Below are positions 1-6,366 of a stretch of DNA of 25,769 nt, piece by piece (within the stretch, counting starts at the first letter, position 1; each line of letters begins with the position of its first letter). Under the pieces are notes generated by a model. That model did no database searches and was not told the DNA's origin. It saw only the letters and a program-made list of their open reading frames with translations. Origin of the DNA: JBASTI01 sp964374025 (GTDB lineage Bacteria > Patescibacteriota > Minisyncoccia > Spechtbacterales > HO2-43-30); NCBI GenBank assembly GCA_964374025.1, contig CAYJWU010000009.1:1-25769 (forward strand). Direction: 5' to 3'. The position numbers were made by a program, and so were the translations under genes.

Positions 1-45
1 AGTAGGACATTTCTAATTTGGTATAGTAGGACATTATCATTTTGG
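1..45. repeat. two 21-bp direct repeats at the window edge
   Basis: Bases 1-21 and 25-45 are direct repeats matching at 17 of 21 positions and sharing the 11-mer AGTAGGACATT. The reverse complement begins with TGTCCTACT-like ends, as do tandem terminal repeats of some integrase-type insertion sequences, so this could be the end of an element lying to the left. That is inference; no transposase is visible here. Confidence 0.45.
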
Positions 46-69
46 AGCGACATTTACGGCGTTTTTCCC

Positions 70-98
70 TTGCATTATCTTAATAAATGTGGTATGAT
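70..98 (+). promoter_or_regulatory. sigma70-type promoter
   Basis: TTGCAT at 70-75 and TATGAT at 93-98 are separated by exactly 17 bp. The expected start near 105 gives a leader of about 215 nt before the gene at 321. Confidence 0.7.
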
Positions 99-202
99 TC
101 TGACATAGCACGCCCATTTGTACTATCCCGCTTAATTTTCCTGCTTACTGAAGGGGGGTTTCTTCCCATAGCGCATGCTATGTCCAATATGGATTAATCC
201 TT

Positions 203-245
203 CTTCAGTAGGACGGAAAGCTCAAGCCTGTCTGTTCTACTGAAG
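203..245 (+). promoter_or_regulatory. 15-bp leader hairpin
   Basis: Bases 203-217 pair with 231-245 over 15 bp, including two G-U pairs, around a 13-nt loop. No T-run follows, so it is not a simple terminator. It sits in the long leader of the gene at 321, and its arm repeats the AGTAGGAC motif of the repeats at 1-45. A role in controlling the cassette is inferred. Confidence 0.6.
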
Positions 246-320
246 TGTGTATATCTCATATGAAATCTTTCTATCATACGAGTGTTGCACTTCAAAGTTC
301 ATTTTACAAGGGGTGAAAAA

Positions 321-617
321 ATGACGGAGAGAGAAGATATCGCACGGAAGGTTCTTTTACATGCACTACAAAGTCATGGTCAATCGGAAGACAAGCGGGT
401 TCAGGCGTGGCAAGCTGCCATTGACTTTATGGGCCTATCGGTAACACTTGCTGTTGGCGAGCGAGACGGGCGTAAAGGTTATACCTTTGACGGTCCTGAC
501 GCAGAGCAGGCACTTGCATTTATGGATGAAGTTACCAAAAATTTCCCGCTCGGCCAGTTTGAGGCAGAACAATCGATGATTGAAGGCTGCCTTCAAAAGT
601 ATGCTCGTCGTGCCTAG
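321..617 (+). CDS. hypothetical protein, 98 aa
   Basis: I do not recognise this protein. The ATG at 321 is chosen over an upstream start at 282 because AAGGGGTG lies at a good distance just before it. The product is small, soluble and mildly acidic, with no signal peptide, membrane segment or Cys cluster. Its first 50 residues look helical and a short strand-like stretch (SVTLAVGE) follows. It has its own promoter (70-98), a 215-nt leader containing a strong hairpin, and a terminator at 709-733. The 39-aa reading frame at 601 overlaps its 3' end. The long leader on such a short gene suggests post-transcriptional control. Confidence 0.7.
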   Translation: MTEREDIARKVLLHALQSHGQSEDKRVQAWQAAIDFMGLSVTLAVGERDGRKGYTFDGPDAEQALAFMDEVTKNFPLGQFEAEQSMIEGCLQKYARRA

Positions 618-720
618 AACTCAAGATGTGGTTGATAAGGCTAAAGCTAAGATGTATCAGTTGAGGTGTTCTCATGCTAAATCCCTCGGATACTTAGTTG
701 CTTCAATGGGCGAGGAGTAA
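601..720 (+). CDS. possible small protein, 39 aa, overlapping the upstream gene
   Basis: An ATG at 601 opens a 39-codon frame ending TAA at 718-720. It overlaps the 3' end of the 98-aa gene by 17 nt in another frame, an arrangement that would allow translational coupling. The product begins MLVVPRTQDVVDKAKAKMYQ and ends in Gly-Glu-Glu; it is basic in the first half. The stop codon lies in the loop of the terminator at 709-733, so the frame fills the transcript exactly. There is no clear ribosome site of its own. It may be real or a chance frame. Confidence 0.35.
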   Translation: MLVVPRTQDVVDKAKAKMYQLRCSHAKSLGYLVASMGEE

Positions 721-733
721 TCCTCGCCTTTTT
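709..733 (+). terminator. rho-independent terminator
   Basis: GGCGAGGA (709-716) pairs with TCCTCGCC (721-728) around a 4-nt loop, followed by five T. Confidence 0.85.
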
Positions 734-798
734 CTATGTCTTAAAACTCGGCACTTCATAATTTTGCAACTTCTCCAACAACCCCAATACGAAAGTTC

Positions 799-877
799 GC
801 CCCGCACCAGAGATTGTTTCGCAATCACGGTGCGGGGCAGCCCCGAACCAGAGATTACTTCGCAATCACGGTTCGGG
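799..877. repeat. two copies of a nested palindromic repeat (family A)
   Basis: Copy 1 (799-838) has a 10-bp outer stem from GCCCCGCACC and an inner GATTG/CAATC stem. Copy 2 (841-877) has an 8-bp outer stem from CCCGAACC and the same core with one changed base. Both share CAGAGATT before and CGCAATCACGG after the loop. The outer arms differ between copies yet remain paired, which indicates compensatory change and a selected or transposing hairpin. Further copies lie at 2871-2957. The rest of 734-985 holds no gene I can support. Confidence 0.85.
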
Positions 878-985
878 ACTAGTCCAGCACTGGTTGGAAA
901 ATTTTTCAGGCATCTGGCCAGTTTTTACTTTCTTAATGGGTAGTGTTTGGTAATTTGGTAGAGTTGTATTACCAGTTGCATAAAG

Positions 986-1015
986 TTGACCCATAGTGTG
1001 GGATGGGTGTATTAT
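986..1015 (+). promoter_or_regulatory. upstream promoter of the 1054 gene
   Basis: TTGACC at 986-991 and TATTAT at 1010-1015, 18-bp spacing. Expected start about 1022, giving a leader of about 30 nt. Confidence 0.55.
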
Positions 1016-1019
1016 GCGC

Positions 1020-1048
1020 TTGAACGGCTGTTATCGGACGTATATAAT
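1020..1048 (+). promoter_or_regulatory. downstream promoter of the 1054 gene, leaderless geometry
   Basis: TTGAAC at 1020-1025 and a consensus TATAAT at 1043-1048 are 17 bp apart. Only 5 nt separate the -10 box from the ATG at 1054, so the expected transcript begins at the start codon. Confidence 0.75.
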
Positions 1049-1053
1049 ATATT

Positions 1054-1641
1054 ATGATACCCAGAAAAAAACTAGAAAAATTTTATATTAAAGAGGGTTT
1101 ATCCGCATCTGTGATTGCTCAAAATTTAAAGTGCTCCGAACACAAGGTTAACTATTGGCTTACTAAGTACGGGATTCCCAAGAGATCAATTTCCGATGCT
1201 ATGTATTTAAAGTACAATCCAGGAGGAGATCCATTTATGGTTTGTAGTCCCAGAACACTCGAGGAGGCGCAGCTTTTGGGTTTAGGGATAGGGCTTTATT
1301 GGGGCGAGGGCAATAAGAAGAATAAGTACAGTGTCAGATTGGGTAATACAGATCCACGGTTGATAAAAAAGTTCATCGAGTTTCTAGAAAAAATTTGTGG
1401 CATCCGTTACAAAAAGTTAAAGTTTGGTTTACAGATTTTTAGTGATATGTCCGAGCGAGAGGCTTTGCTGTTTTGGCAGAGAGAAATTAACATTTCTCTA
1501 TCGCAATTTATGAAAGTGGTTGTAACCCCTACGGGCGGGGTAGGCACGTATAAGAATAAAAGTAGATACGGTGTTTTAACGGTACATTTCCATAACCGAA
1601 AATTACGTGATATAATCTGTAAAATGATCGAAGAGTTATAA
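1054..1641 (+). CDS. HTH plus LAGLIDADG-like domain protein
   Basis: The N-terminal 45 residues look like a helix-turn-helix (EGLSASVIAQNLKCSEHKVN). Residues about 65-195 resemble a LAGLIDADG/WhiA-type homing-endonuclease fold: LGLGIGLYWGEG followed by VRLGNTDPRLIKKFIEFL matches the usual pattern of a helix carrying acidic residues, then a strand and a helix. One such motif is visible, as in dimeric members. The role could be a DNA-binding regulator derived from a homing endonuclease, or an active nuclease; I cannot decide. The gene is visibly more AT-rich than its neighbours, which suggests acquisition. It has no Shine-Dalgarno sequence and tandem promoters, the nearer of which makes a leaderless mRNA. 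Confidence 0.65.
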   Translation: MIPRKKLEKFYIKEGLSASVIAQNLKCSEHKVNYWLTKYGIPKRSISDAMYLKYNPGGDPFMVCSPRTLEEAQLLGLGIGLYWGEGNKKNKYSVRLGNTDPRLIKKFIEFLEKICGIRYKKLKFGLQIFSDMSEREALLFWQREINISLSQFMKVVVTPTGGVGTYKNKSRYGVLTVHFHNRKLRDIICKMIEEL

Positions 1642-1685
1642 TCCATCAGATTAATCCGTATGTATAAATTACCTCATTCCTTTAG

Positions 1686-1756
1686 GCCCGAGTAGTTCAA
1701 CGGCAGAACGAATCCATGGTAAGGATTTGACGAGAGTTCGACTCTCTCCTCGGGCT
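1686..1756 (+). tRNA. tRNA-Thr (GGT)
   Basis: The full cloverleaf folds: 7-bp acceptor (GCCCGAG/CTCGGGC), 4-bp D stem, anticodon stem AATCC/GGATT with loop ATGGTAA giving GGT, variable TGAC, and T arm GAGAG/CTCTC with TTCGACT. CCA is not encoded. The next gene starts only 5 nt after the discriminator base. Confidence 0.95.
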
Positions 1757-1760
1757 CATT

Positions 1761-2516
1761 ATGGCAAAGGAATTTGATTTTTCCGCCCGAGGCGGATCCG
1801 CCTTTGGCGGAAGAAAAGTTCTAGTTTTTTCAGCGCATCCGGATGACCTTGATTTCGGGTGCGCGGGAACTGTGGCGAAGCTGTCTGAAGAGGGGAAGGA
1901 GGTTGTCTATTGCGTAATTACTGACGGCTCAAAGGGGAAGCAGAAGGAAGAACACTTTCGCCTGACCGCCAAGCAAATGGCGGCAATTCGCGAAAAAGAG
2001 CAAAAAGCGGCCGCGAAAGCTGTCGGCGTAAAGAAGGTTATTTTTTTGAATGAGGCAGATGGGGAACTCGAAAATACGCAAAAGGTACGCGCGAAGATAA
2101 CACGAGCCATACGCGAAGAAAAACCGGATCTAGTGTTCGCGTTTGACCCCGCTGGCTGCGATTTTGAGAGTTTTTACCGATGTCATCGCGACCACAGAAT
2201 GGGCGCTGAAGCCGTATTTGACGCTATATACCCCGGCGCCGGTTCTCCGGCGTATTTTCCCGAACTTGGAAAGATGGGTATTTTGCCCCATAAGATTAAG
2301 GGAATTTGGTTTTATGGTACCGATAGGCCGAATATTTTCATTGATATCGGACAGACATTGGATAAGAAAATTGCAGCTTTGCAGTCTCACAAAAGCCAAA
2401 TTGAAGATACGCGGAAAGCGGAAGAGCACATCCGTTCGCGGGCGAGCAAAGAGGCCCGGAAAGCGAAAAATAAAAAAATGAAATACGCGGAGACGTTTCG
2501 CAGTTTGACCTTTTAG
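1761..2516 (+). CDS. PIG-L/LmbE family deacetylase
   Basis: This is a zinc-dependent N-acetyl-sugar deacetylase of the PIG-L (LmbE) family. AHPDD at residues 25-29 supplies the metal-binding His and Asp residues, and HRDH at 142-145 gives the distal His. The Rossmann-like pattern (KVLVFSAHPDD, then strand-helix repeats) and the 251-aa length fit the family. The substrate is unknown; cell-surface glycan or glycolipid precursors are likely. Residues 8-17 (SARGGSAFGG) come from a pair of 15-bp hairpins at 1782-1811; without them the N-terminus reads MAKEFDFRKVLVFSAHPDD, a normal start for the family. The ATG lies 4 nt after tRNA-Thr with no Shine-Dalgarno sequence, so tRNA 3' processing may create a near-leaderless mRNA. 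Confidence 0.88.
   Translation: MAKEFDFSARGGSAFGGRKVLVFSAHPDDLDFGCAGTVAKLSEEGKEVVYCVITDGSKGKQKEEHFRLTAKQMAAIREKEQKAAAKAVGVKKVIFLNEADGELENTQKVRAKITRAIREEKPDLVFAFDPAGCDFESFYRCHRDHRMGAEAVFDAIYPGAGSPAYFPELGKMGILPHKIKGIWFYGTDRPNIFIDIGQTLDKKIAALQSHKSQIEDTRKAEEHIRSRASKEARKAKNKKMKYAETFRSLTF
1782..1811. repeat. twin 15-bp hairpins inside the deacetylase gene
   Basis: TCCGCC-CGA-GGCGGA (1782-1796) is followed directly by TCCGCC-TTT-GGCGGA (1797-1811). Both are codon-aligned, encoding Ser-Ala-Arg-Gly-Gly and Ser-Ala-Phe-Gly-Gly. Confidence 0.95.
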
Positions 2517-2533
2517 TTATTTTGGGGTAAGAT
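2505..2533 (+). promoter_or_regulatory. rpmG promoter, near-leaderless
   Basis: TTGACC (2505-2510) overlaps the end of the deacetylase gene. TAAGAT (2528-2533) follows after exactly 17 bp. The expected start near 2540 leaves about 3 nt before the ATG at 2543. Confidence 0.75.
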
Positions 2534-2542
2534 ACAAGCGTT

Positions 2543-2716
2543 ATGTCACAAGACAACCTAGTAAAACTTGAATGCGTAAAGTGTAAAAATATAACTCATT
2601 TTACGACGCGCAATAAAAAAACATCCGCCTCAGGCGGAGAAAAAAAGCTGGGACTTAAAAAGTTCTGTCGCTCTTGCCGCAAGCACGAAGTTCACAAGGA
2701 AAGCAAAAAAAAGTAA
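2543..2716 (+). CDS. rpmG: 50S ribosomal protein L33
   Basis: This 57-aa basic protein of the large ribosomal subunit has the two zinc-binding Cys pairs of the Cys-type L33 (C11-x2-C14 and C42-x2-C45) and the conserved TTRNKK and LGLKKFCRSCRKH segments. The family is usually about 50-55 aa. The excess comes from SASGG (residues 28-32), encoded by one 15-bp hairpin at 2624-2638; removing it leaves NKKTEKKLGLKKFC, a normal L33 loop. There is no Shine-Dalgarno sequence, and the promoter at 2505-2533 predicts an almost leaderless mRNA. tRNA-Trp follows, keeping the widespread rpmG-trnW order, but secE and nusG, which usually come next, are absent. Confidence 0.93.
   Translation: MSQDNLVKLECVKCKNITHFTTRNKKTSASGGEKKLGLKKFCRSCRKHEVHKESKKK
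2624..2638. repeat. single 15-bp hairpin inside rpmG
   Basis: TCCGCC-TCA-GGCGGA, codon-aligned in the same frame as the copies in the deacetylase gene and rplJ, encoding Ser-Ala-Ser-Gly-Gly. The right flank is GAAAAAAAG, very like the right flank of the rplJ copy (GAAAAAATA). Confidence 0.95.
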
Positions 2717-2722
2717 GTTCTG

Positions 2723-2752
2723 TCTCCCTGCGGGAGATCCCCCGTAGGGGGA
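2723..2752. repeat. twin 15-bp hairpins between rpmG and tRNA-Trp
   Basis: TCTCCC-TGC-GGGAGA (2723-2737) is followed directly by TCCCCC-GTA-GGGGGA (2738-2752). The geometry (6-3-6 twice, 30 bp) is that of the coding copies, with different arm sequences that still pair perfectly. Confidence 0.93.
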
Positions 2753-2798
2753 AATTTTGCCGCGCTCATCAAGCGCATAAAGAATCAAGGAAAAAATA

Positions 2799-2870
2799 GG
2801 GGGTATGGTGTAATCGGAAACACAGCAGTCTCCAAAACTGCTTTTCCAGGTCCGAGTCCTGGTACCCCCG
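2799..2870 (+). tRNA. tRNA-Trp (CCA)
   Basis: Acceptor GGGGGTA pairs with TACCCCC, discriminator G as expected for Trp. The anticodon stem GCAGT/ACTGC encloses CTCCAAA, giving CCA. The T arm is CCAGG/CCTGG with TCCGAGT. CCA is not encoded. A family A palindrome begins at the very next base (2871). Confidence 0.95.
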
Positions 2871-2957
2871 CCCCGAACCAGAAAAATGCCCACGAGGGCA
2901 TTTTACGGTTCGGGGCTGCCCCGCATCGTGATTGCGTAGCAATCTCTGGTTCGGGGC
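2871..2957. repeat. two opposed family A palindromes, with a terminator hairpin after tRNA-Trp
   Basis: The first unit (2871-2915) has the 9-bp stem CCCCGAACC/GGTTCGGGG around a second 9-bp hairpin AAAATGCCC/GGGCATTTT (2883-2904), which together can act as a terminator for tRNA-Trp. The second unit (2918-2957) is in the opposite orientation, with GATTGC-GTA-GCAATC at its core. The 12-bp ends 2871-2882 and 2945-2956 are exact inverted repeats of each other, so the block is bounded like a miniature inverted-repeat element. Confidence 0.85.
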
Positions 2958-2966
2958 GCAAAGGGC

Positions 2967-2995
2967 TTGCTTTTTTTGTAGATATGGTGTATAAT
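2967..2995 (+). promoter_or_regulatory. promoter of the 3092 gene
   Basis: TTGCTT (2967-2972), 17 bp, then consensus TATAAT (2990-2995). Expected start about 3002, giving a leader of about 90 nt that contains a small GCCG/CGGC hairpin. Confidence 0.75.
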
Positions 2996-3091
2996 AGTGT
3001 AAGGGCAAGGTACTTCGAAAATACAAAGACATTTGCCGTTTAGCGGCATCAGCCACAACATAACTGATTTAACCCGAGCAAGGAGAGCAAG

Positions 3092-3679
3092 ATGAGTACG
3101 AACGGACATTACGTTGTTTCAGCGGATGATATAAACCGAATCATGGACGAGTGGATGGAAATCACCCATGACATAAGGAGACGTCTCCACGTCAATATTC
3201 TTCAGGACTCTAAGTCCGAAGAAGAACGTGAGTTTGATATTATTCTGACCATGATAATCCCGGCCGCCTTCCCATTTGGCGATGGTGCCGAGCCCGTCGA
3301 TCTCAAAAAAGAGGACGCGCACTATATGTGGAATTACCCAGAGTTTGCCGGAAGAATTAGCGGGCTTGCGCGGCAGCACAAAAAGACAACGCGGGCGTTT
3401 ATAAATACCGCCCTTAGCCCCCGATTCACCAATGCCCCGAATGAGGCGCCCCTTGAGGCCTTGAAGCGAGTTCTGCTTATGCCCGCAGGTCGCAATGTAA
3501 TTCTCAAGCGGCTTTTGGGAGAAGACGAAGTCCAAAGGATTGATCTCGACTTCAAGAGGGACCAGAAAAATATAACACTGCGGGAAGGAACCCTAAAGGT
3601 ATCCAAGAAACGCAGACGCGATTCCTCCGACGACCCCGAAGAATTAAAGGCAATCCCGGAATTTACAAGAGCAACATAA
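3092..3679 (+). CDS. hypothetical protein, 195 aa
   Basis: I do not recognise this protein. The ATG at 3092 is supported by CAAGGAGAG a few bases upstream. The product is soluble and helix-rich, with an acidic first half and a basic last quarter (KVSKKRRRDSS near residues 170-179), which could be a nucleic-acid-binding or disordered tail. There is no signal peptide, membrane segment or Cys motif. It is a single-gene unit with its own promoter (2967-2995), a leader of about 90 nt and a strong terminator (3694-3716). The well-formed signals make it a real gene; its function is open. Confidence 0.75.
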   Translation: MSTNGHYVVSADDINRIMDEWMEITHDIRRRLHVNILQDSKSEEEREFDIILTMIIPAAFPFGDGAEPVDLKKEDAHYMWNYPEFAGRISGLARQHKKTTRAFINTALSPRFTNAPNEAPLEALKRVLLMPAGRNVILKRLLGEDEVQRIDLDFKRDQKNITLREGTLKVSKKRRRDSSDDPEELKAIPEFTRAT

Positions 3680-3693
3680 GTTCAGGCTCAACT

Positions 3694-3716
3694 GCCCCCA
3701 CCATAAGGGGGCTTTT
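3694..3716 (+). terminator. rho-independent terminator
   Basis: GCCCCC (3694-3699) pairs with GGGGGC (3707-3712), 7-nt loop, then TTTT and a second T-run a few bases later. Confidence 0.85.
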
Positions 3717-3787
3717 AATTTTTTTTGAATATATGGTAGGGTGTAATTAAAGGCGCACTTTGACAATCATACGGGAGGTTCGCTGAT

Positions 3788-5893
3788 ATGACAACGCATA
3801 ATCCGGGTCACGGTAATAATTTTACAGAAAATGAGCGCAAACTTCTTGATTTGCTTCCCAAAAAACATGAGCACGACGTTGGAGATCTCGCGGAAGCTCT
3901 CGAGGTAAGCTCCGAGGAAATAATACGCATAGCCCACGCGCTTTCAACGCGCGGATATAGGATAACCTATGACGGCGCCAGAAACGTAATTCGCCTTGTT
4001 GGCGAAAATGAGAATGGCGGGGTTAAGCATCCGGATATAAGTGAAGTTCTGAATCGTTTTAGCATAGCGGTTATCGCGGAACCGCGTATAGGCGCGAAGC
4101 AAGAGCAGATGGCCCTTTTGAATGGCGCGTACAAAGAATTTGAGCGTCGCGGAGTAAGTTTTGTTATATGCGCTGGGAATATCACCGTCGGCAAGCCCGA
4201 CAGCGGATCAGCTCTCATTTCCACGCGACCCGATACCTTTCTTTTTACTCCGCAAGAGCAGAGAGATTTCGCAGTAAAACATTTTCCGAAAGCTGGCAAA
4301 AAAATAAAGACATATTTTGTCGCGGGCCGCCGGGATCTCACCTTCCGCGGCAAACAGGCCTATAGTATTGTGCAGGATATATGTCAGCGAAGGCCAGACT
4401 TTGTGTATTGGGGAGACAAGACAAGAGCTTTTGAAGTACACGGCCTAAAAATGCGCGTCATGAATCCTTATGACGATAACGGTCCGGATGGCAAGACATA
4501 TGGCGTACAGCAAATCGCGAATTCCCTAGACGATCCTCACCCCGATGTTCTTTTGGTCGCGGGAATGCACAGGTACGGTTTTTTGCCAGACTATTGGAAC
4601 GATGGATGGGGGTATGTATGCATGATTCCATCGCTTCATTCTCAAATGACCCGCCAGAGCAACAAGCGGGCGCCGGTAAGGCCGGATATAGGAGCGGTGA
4701 TTATTCATATTGACTTTAATAAGCTTGATGCGAATGGGAAGCCCGAGGTTTTGTTTGAGGGCATAAACTTAAATCCCTATGCTGACTACTCCGGCAGTGA
4801 ACACTTCGAACCGTATCCCGAACATGACGCGAATAATCTTGCCGGAGAAGAAAGTAAGATTCTCGCGTGGCTTCATGCCGCCTCCGAGTTTGGGCTTACG
4901 ATAGGAGAAGTATCGAGGCGCCTCAAAAAAAATCGCAAGAGCGTGGAGTCAATAATCGCCCATCTTCAGGAGCTTGGGTATCCGATAAGTGTACCGCCGG
5001 ACATAAAACGACTAATTATTAAGCAGAAGATCCGCGAAACTTTCCCAGTTACCGAGATAAATATAGTGAAGGAAGTCGAAGTGGGCGCCGTAAGCGACAC
5101 CCACCTTACGGGCAACCACCAGCAGATTGGGTTGCTTCGGCGCGCGTACGATACTTTCGGGCAGAGAGGCATTGAGCTCGTATTCCACGGAGGAGATCTT
5201 TATGACGGTGGTCCTTCTGTGGGGTACAGGGGCCATAGTATAGATATGGTGGGTAACGATATCCACAAACTTCGCGATTATGTGGTTAAAAGGTACCCTT
5301 CTATCACCATCCGAAAGGAGGGAGAGAAAGCAAGAAAAGGCAAGACCGTTGGGATAGGCGGCAACCACGACGGCTGGATTGTCTCACACGGCGGCCTTGA
5401 TTTCGTGGAAGCTGTCGCGGGCAAGCGCAGAGATTTCGAATATTTGGGCAGCGAGTACGGCTCGCATCTTTACAAAGATATTTTCTTTTACCTCTTGCAT
5501 CCGCGCGGAGGGTCCGGGGATACGCGTTCAAGGAAGCTCGAGATGCATATAAAGAAGGCAAGGAACCGCATTAGCAAGGGTAGGGGCCACCCGCGAGTCA
5601 TGTTGCTCGGCAACTGGCATCAGGCCATTGCTTTTTTTGATAGGGACATCTTAGGATTTCTCTTGCCTTGCATGAAGTCAGAAGACAGCTTTCACACCAC
5701 TCTGGGTCTTGTGCCTCAGCTTGGATTCTGGATAATTAGAATAGGCCTTGATAAGGATAACAATATACTAAGTTTCATCCCAGAATACTTCGGTTTTTCC
5801 GAAAAAGATATTGACCCGTGGGATTATACTGATTTTCATCGGTGGGAAATAGAACAGGCCAGAAAAGAACTAAAAGCGCAGGGGGAGCGTTAA
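3788..5893 (+). CDS. tandem HTH + calcineurin-like phosphoesterase protein, first copy degenerate
   Basis: The 701 residues are two repeats of one plan: a helix-turn-helix (about 12-72 and 352-412) followed by a calcineurin-like phosphoesterase domain (about 90-345 and 428-670). The second domain keeps the metal ligands: D437-x-H439, GGD at 468-470, GGNHD at 524-528, H571 and H611. In the first they are replaced: E98 and R100 for Asp and His, N131 for Asp, AGRRD at 179-183 for GGNHD, N226 for His. It is thus a pseudoenzyme joined to a probable active phosphatase or nuclease. GGGAGG precedes the ATG. The HNH-type gene follows after 1 nt, so they are cotranscribed. Two winged-helix-like domains suggest action on DNA; the substrate is unknown. 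Confidence 0.8.
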   Translation: MTTHNPGHGNNFTENERKLLDLLPKKHEHDVGDLAEALEVSSEEIIRIAHALSTRGYRITYDGARNVIRLVGENENGGVKHPDISEVLNRFSIAVIAEPRIGAKQEQMALLNGAYKEFERRGVSFVICAGNITVGKPDSGSALISTRPDTFLFTPQEQRDFAVKHFPKAGKKIKTYFVAGRRDLTFRGKQAYSIVQDICQRRPDFVYWGDKTRAFEVHGLKMRVMNPYDDNGPDGKTYGVQQIANSLDDPHPDVLLVAGMHRYGFLPDYWNDGWGYVCMIPSLHSQMTRQSNKRAPVRPDIGAVIIHIDFNKLDANGKPEVLFEGINLNPYADYSGSEHFEPYPEHDANNLAGEESKILAWLHAASEFGLTIGEVSRRLKKNRKSVESIIAHLQELGYPISVPPDIKRLIIKQKIRETFPVTEINIVKEVEVGAVSDTHLTGNHQQIGLLRRAYDTFGQRGIELVFHGGDLYDGGPSVGYRGHSIDMVGNDIHKLRDYVVKRYPSITIRKEGEKARKGKTVGIGGNHDGWIVSHGGLDFVEAVAGKRRDFEYLGSEYGSHLYKDIFFYLLHPRGGSGDTRSRKLEMHIKKARNRISKGRGHPRVMLLGNWHQAIAFFDRDILGFLLPCMKSEDSFHTTLGLVPQLGFWIIRIGLDKDNNILSFIPEYFGFSEKDIDPWDYTDFHRWEIEQARKELKAQGER

Positions 5894-5894
5894 C

Positions 5895-6320
5895 TTGAGC
5901 CGAAAATCAAAAAGGCGCGGGGGTACGCATCATATAATACCTTCGTCCCGAGGCGGAAGCGGAGGGAATAATATACTCCCCGATGATAGATGGCCCAATG
6001 GTATCGAAGGTCATCTGCACTGGCATACACTGGTTGGGAACCTCCGACCAGATGAAGCTGTGAGAAAGATAAGGGAGCACACAAACAAAGACGGTACTTT
6101 GAGCGAAAGGTTTTTCGAAGTACGTTTCCGGGTTTCTGGGCCCTGGAAGGACAAAGAAAAAAACCCGGATATAAAAGAGGTTCAAACAAAGAAATTCCAA
6201 AAACGGAAAGACGCGTGGCAGGCGCTGTTTGGCGATATGAAAGTCCGCGAAGTCATCAAGTGGATAGAACGCGAATTTATTCGCAAAGAATGGTTGACCA
6301 CCCCTTCCCCTCCTTTGTAA
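5895..6320 (+). CDS. HNH-like (His-Me finger) protein
   Basis: The N-terminal 50 residues carry THHIIPSSRGG (H12, H13), N26 and HLHWH (H40, H42, H44), the layout of an HNH/His-Me finger nuclease: a His pair at the first strand, a central Asn and a distal His. No zinc-binding Cys pairs are present, so the fold would rely on the core alone. The rest is charged and helical. The start is TTG at 5895, placed after GGGGGAG and only 1 nt past the stop of the phosphoesterase gene, indicating translational coupling. The terminator at 6307-6333 contains its stop codon. A DNA-related function with its neighbour is inferred; some members of this group may be non-catalytic. Confidence 0.65.
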   Translation: MSRKSKRRGGTHHIIPSSRGGSGGNNILPDDRWPNGIEGHLHWHTLVGNLRPDEAVRKIREHTNKDGTLSERFFEVRFRVSGPWKDKEKNPDIKEVQTKKFQKRKDAWQALFGDMKVREVIKWIEREFIRKEWLTTPSPPL

Positions 6321-6333
6321 GGAGGGGATTTTT
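6307..6333 (+). terminator. rho-independent terminator overlapping the stop codon
   Basis: CCCCTCCTT (6307-6315) pairs with AAGGAGGGG (6319-6327) around TGT, followed by a T-run. The TAA stop (6318-6320) lies in the stem. Confidence 0.88.
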
Positions 6334-6352
6334 ATTTTTCGCAGTTATTGTT

Positions 6353-6358
6353 TATAAT
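6353..6358 (+). promoter_or_regulatory. -10 box of mltG, near-leaderless
   Basis: Consensus TATAAT lies 8 nt before the ATG at 6367. No convincing -35 is visible at 17 or 18 bp upstream, where the preceding terminator's T-run lies. No Shine-Dalgarno sequence is present. Confidence 0.55.
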
Positions 6359-6366
6359 GGTACTAT

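Noticed and set aside
1..45. Complete insertion sequence at the window start
   Set aside because: Only short direct repeats are visible; no transposase frame or second end is present.
698..943. 81-codon frame across the family A repeats
   Set aside because: It lacks a ribosome site, begins inside a terminator region and consists mainly of translated palindromes.
2130..2481. Long frames on both strands within the PIG-L gene
   Set aside because: They are alternative frames of a well-supported gene.
3721..3750. Promoter for the phosphoesterase operon
   Set aside because: A TAATTA-like -10 is present at 3744 but the region 17 bp upstream is only a T-run, so I could not support it; the operon's promoter remains unidentified.
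5949..5968. GAGGCGGAAGCGGAGGG in the HNH-like gene as another hairpin insertion
   Set aside because: It lacks the paired TCCGCC arm, and SRGG after HHIIP is normal for HNH-type proteins.
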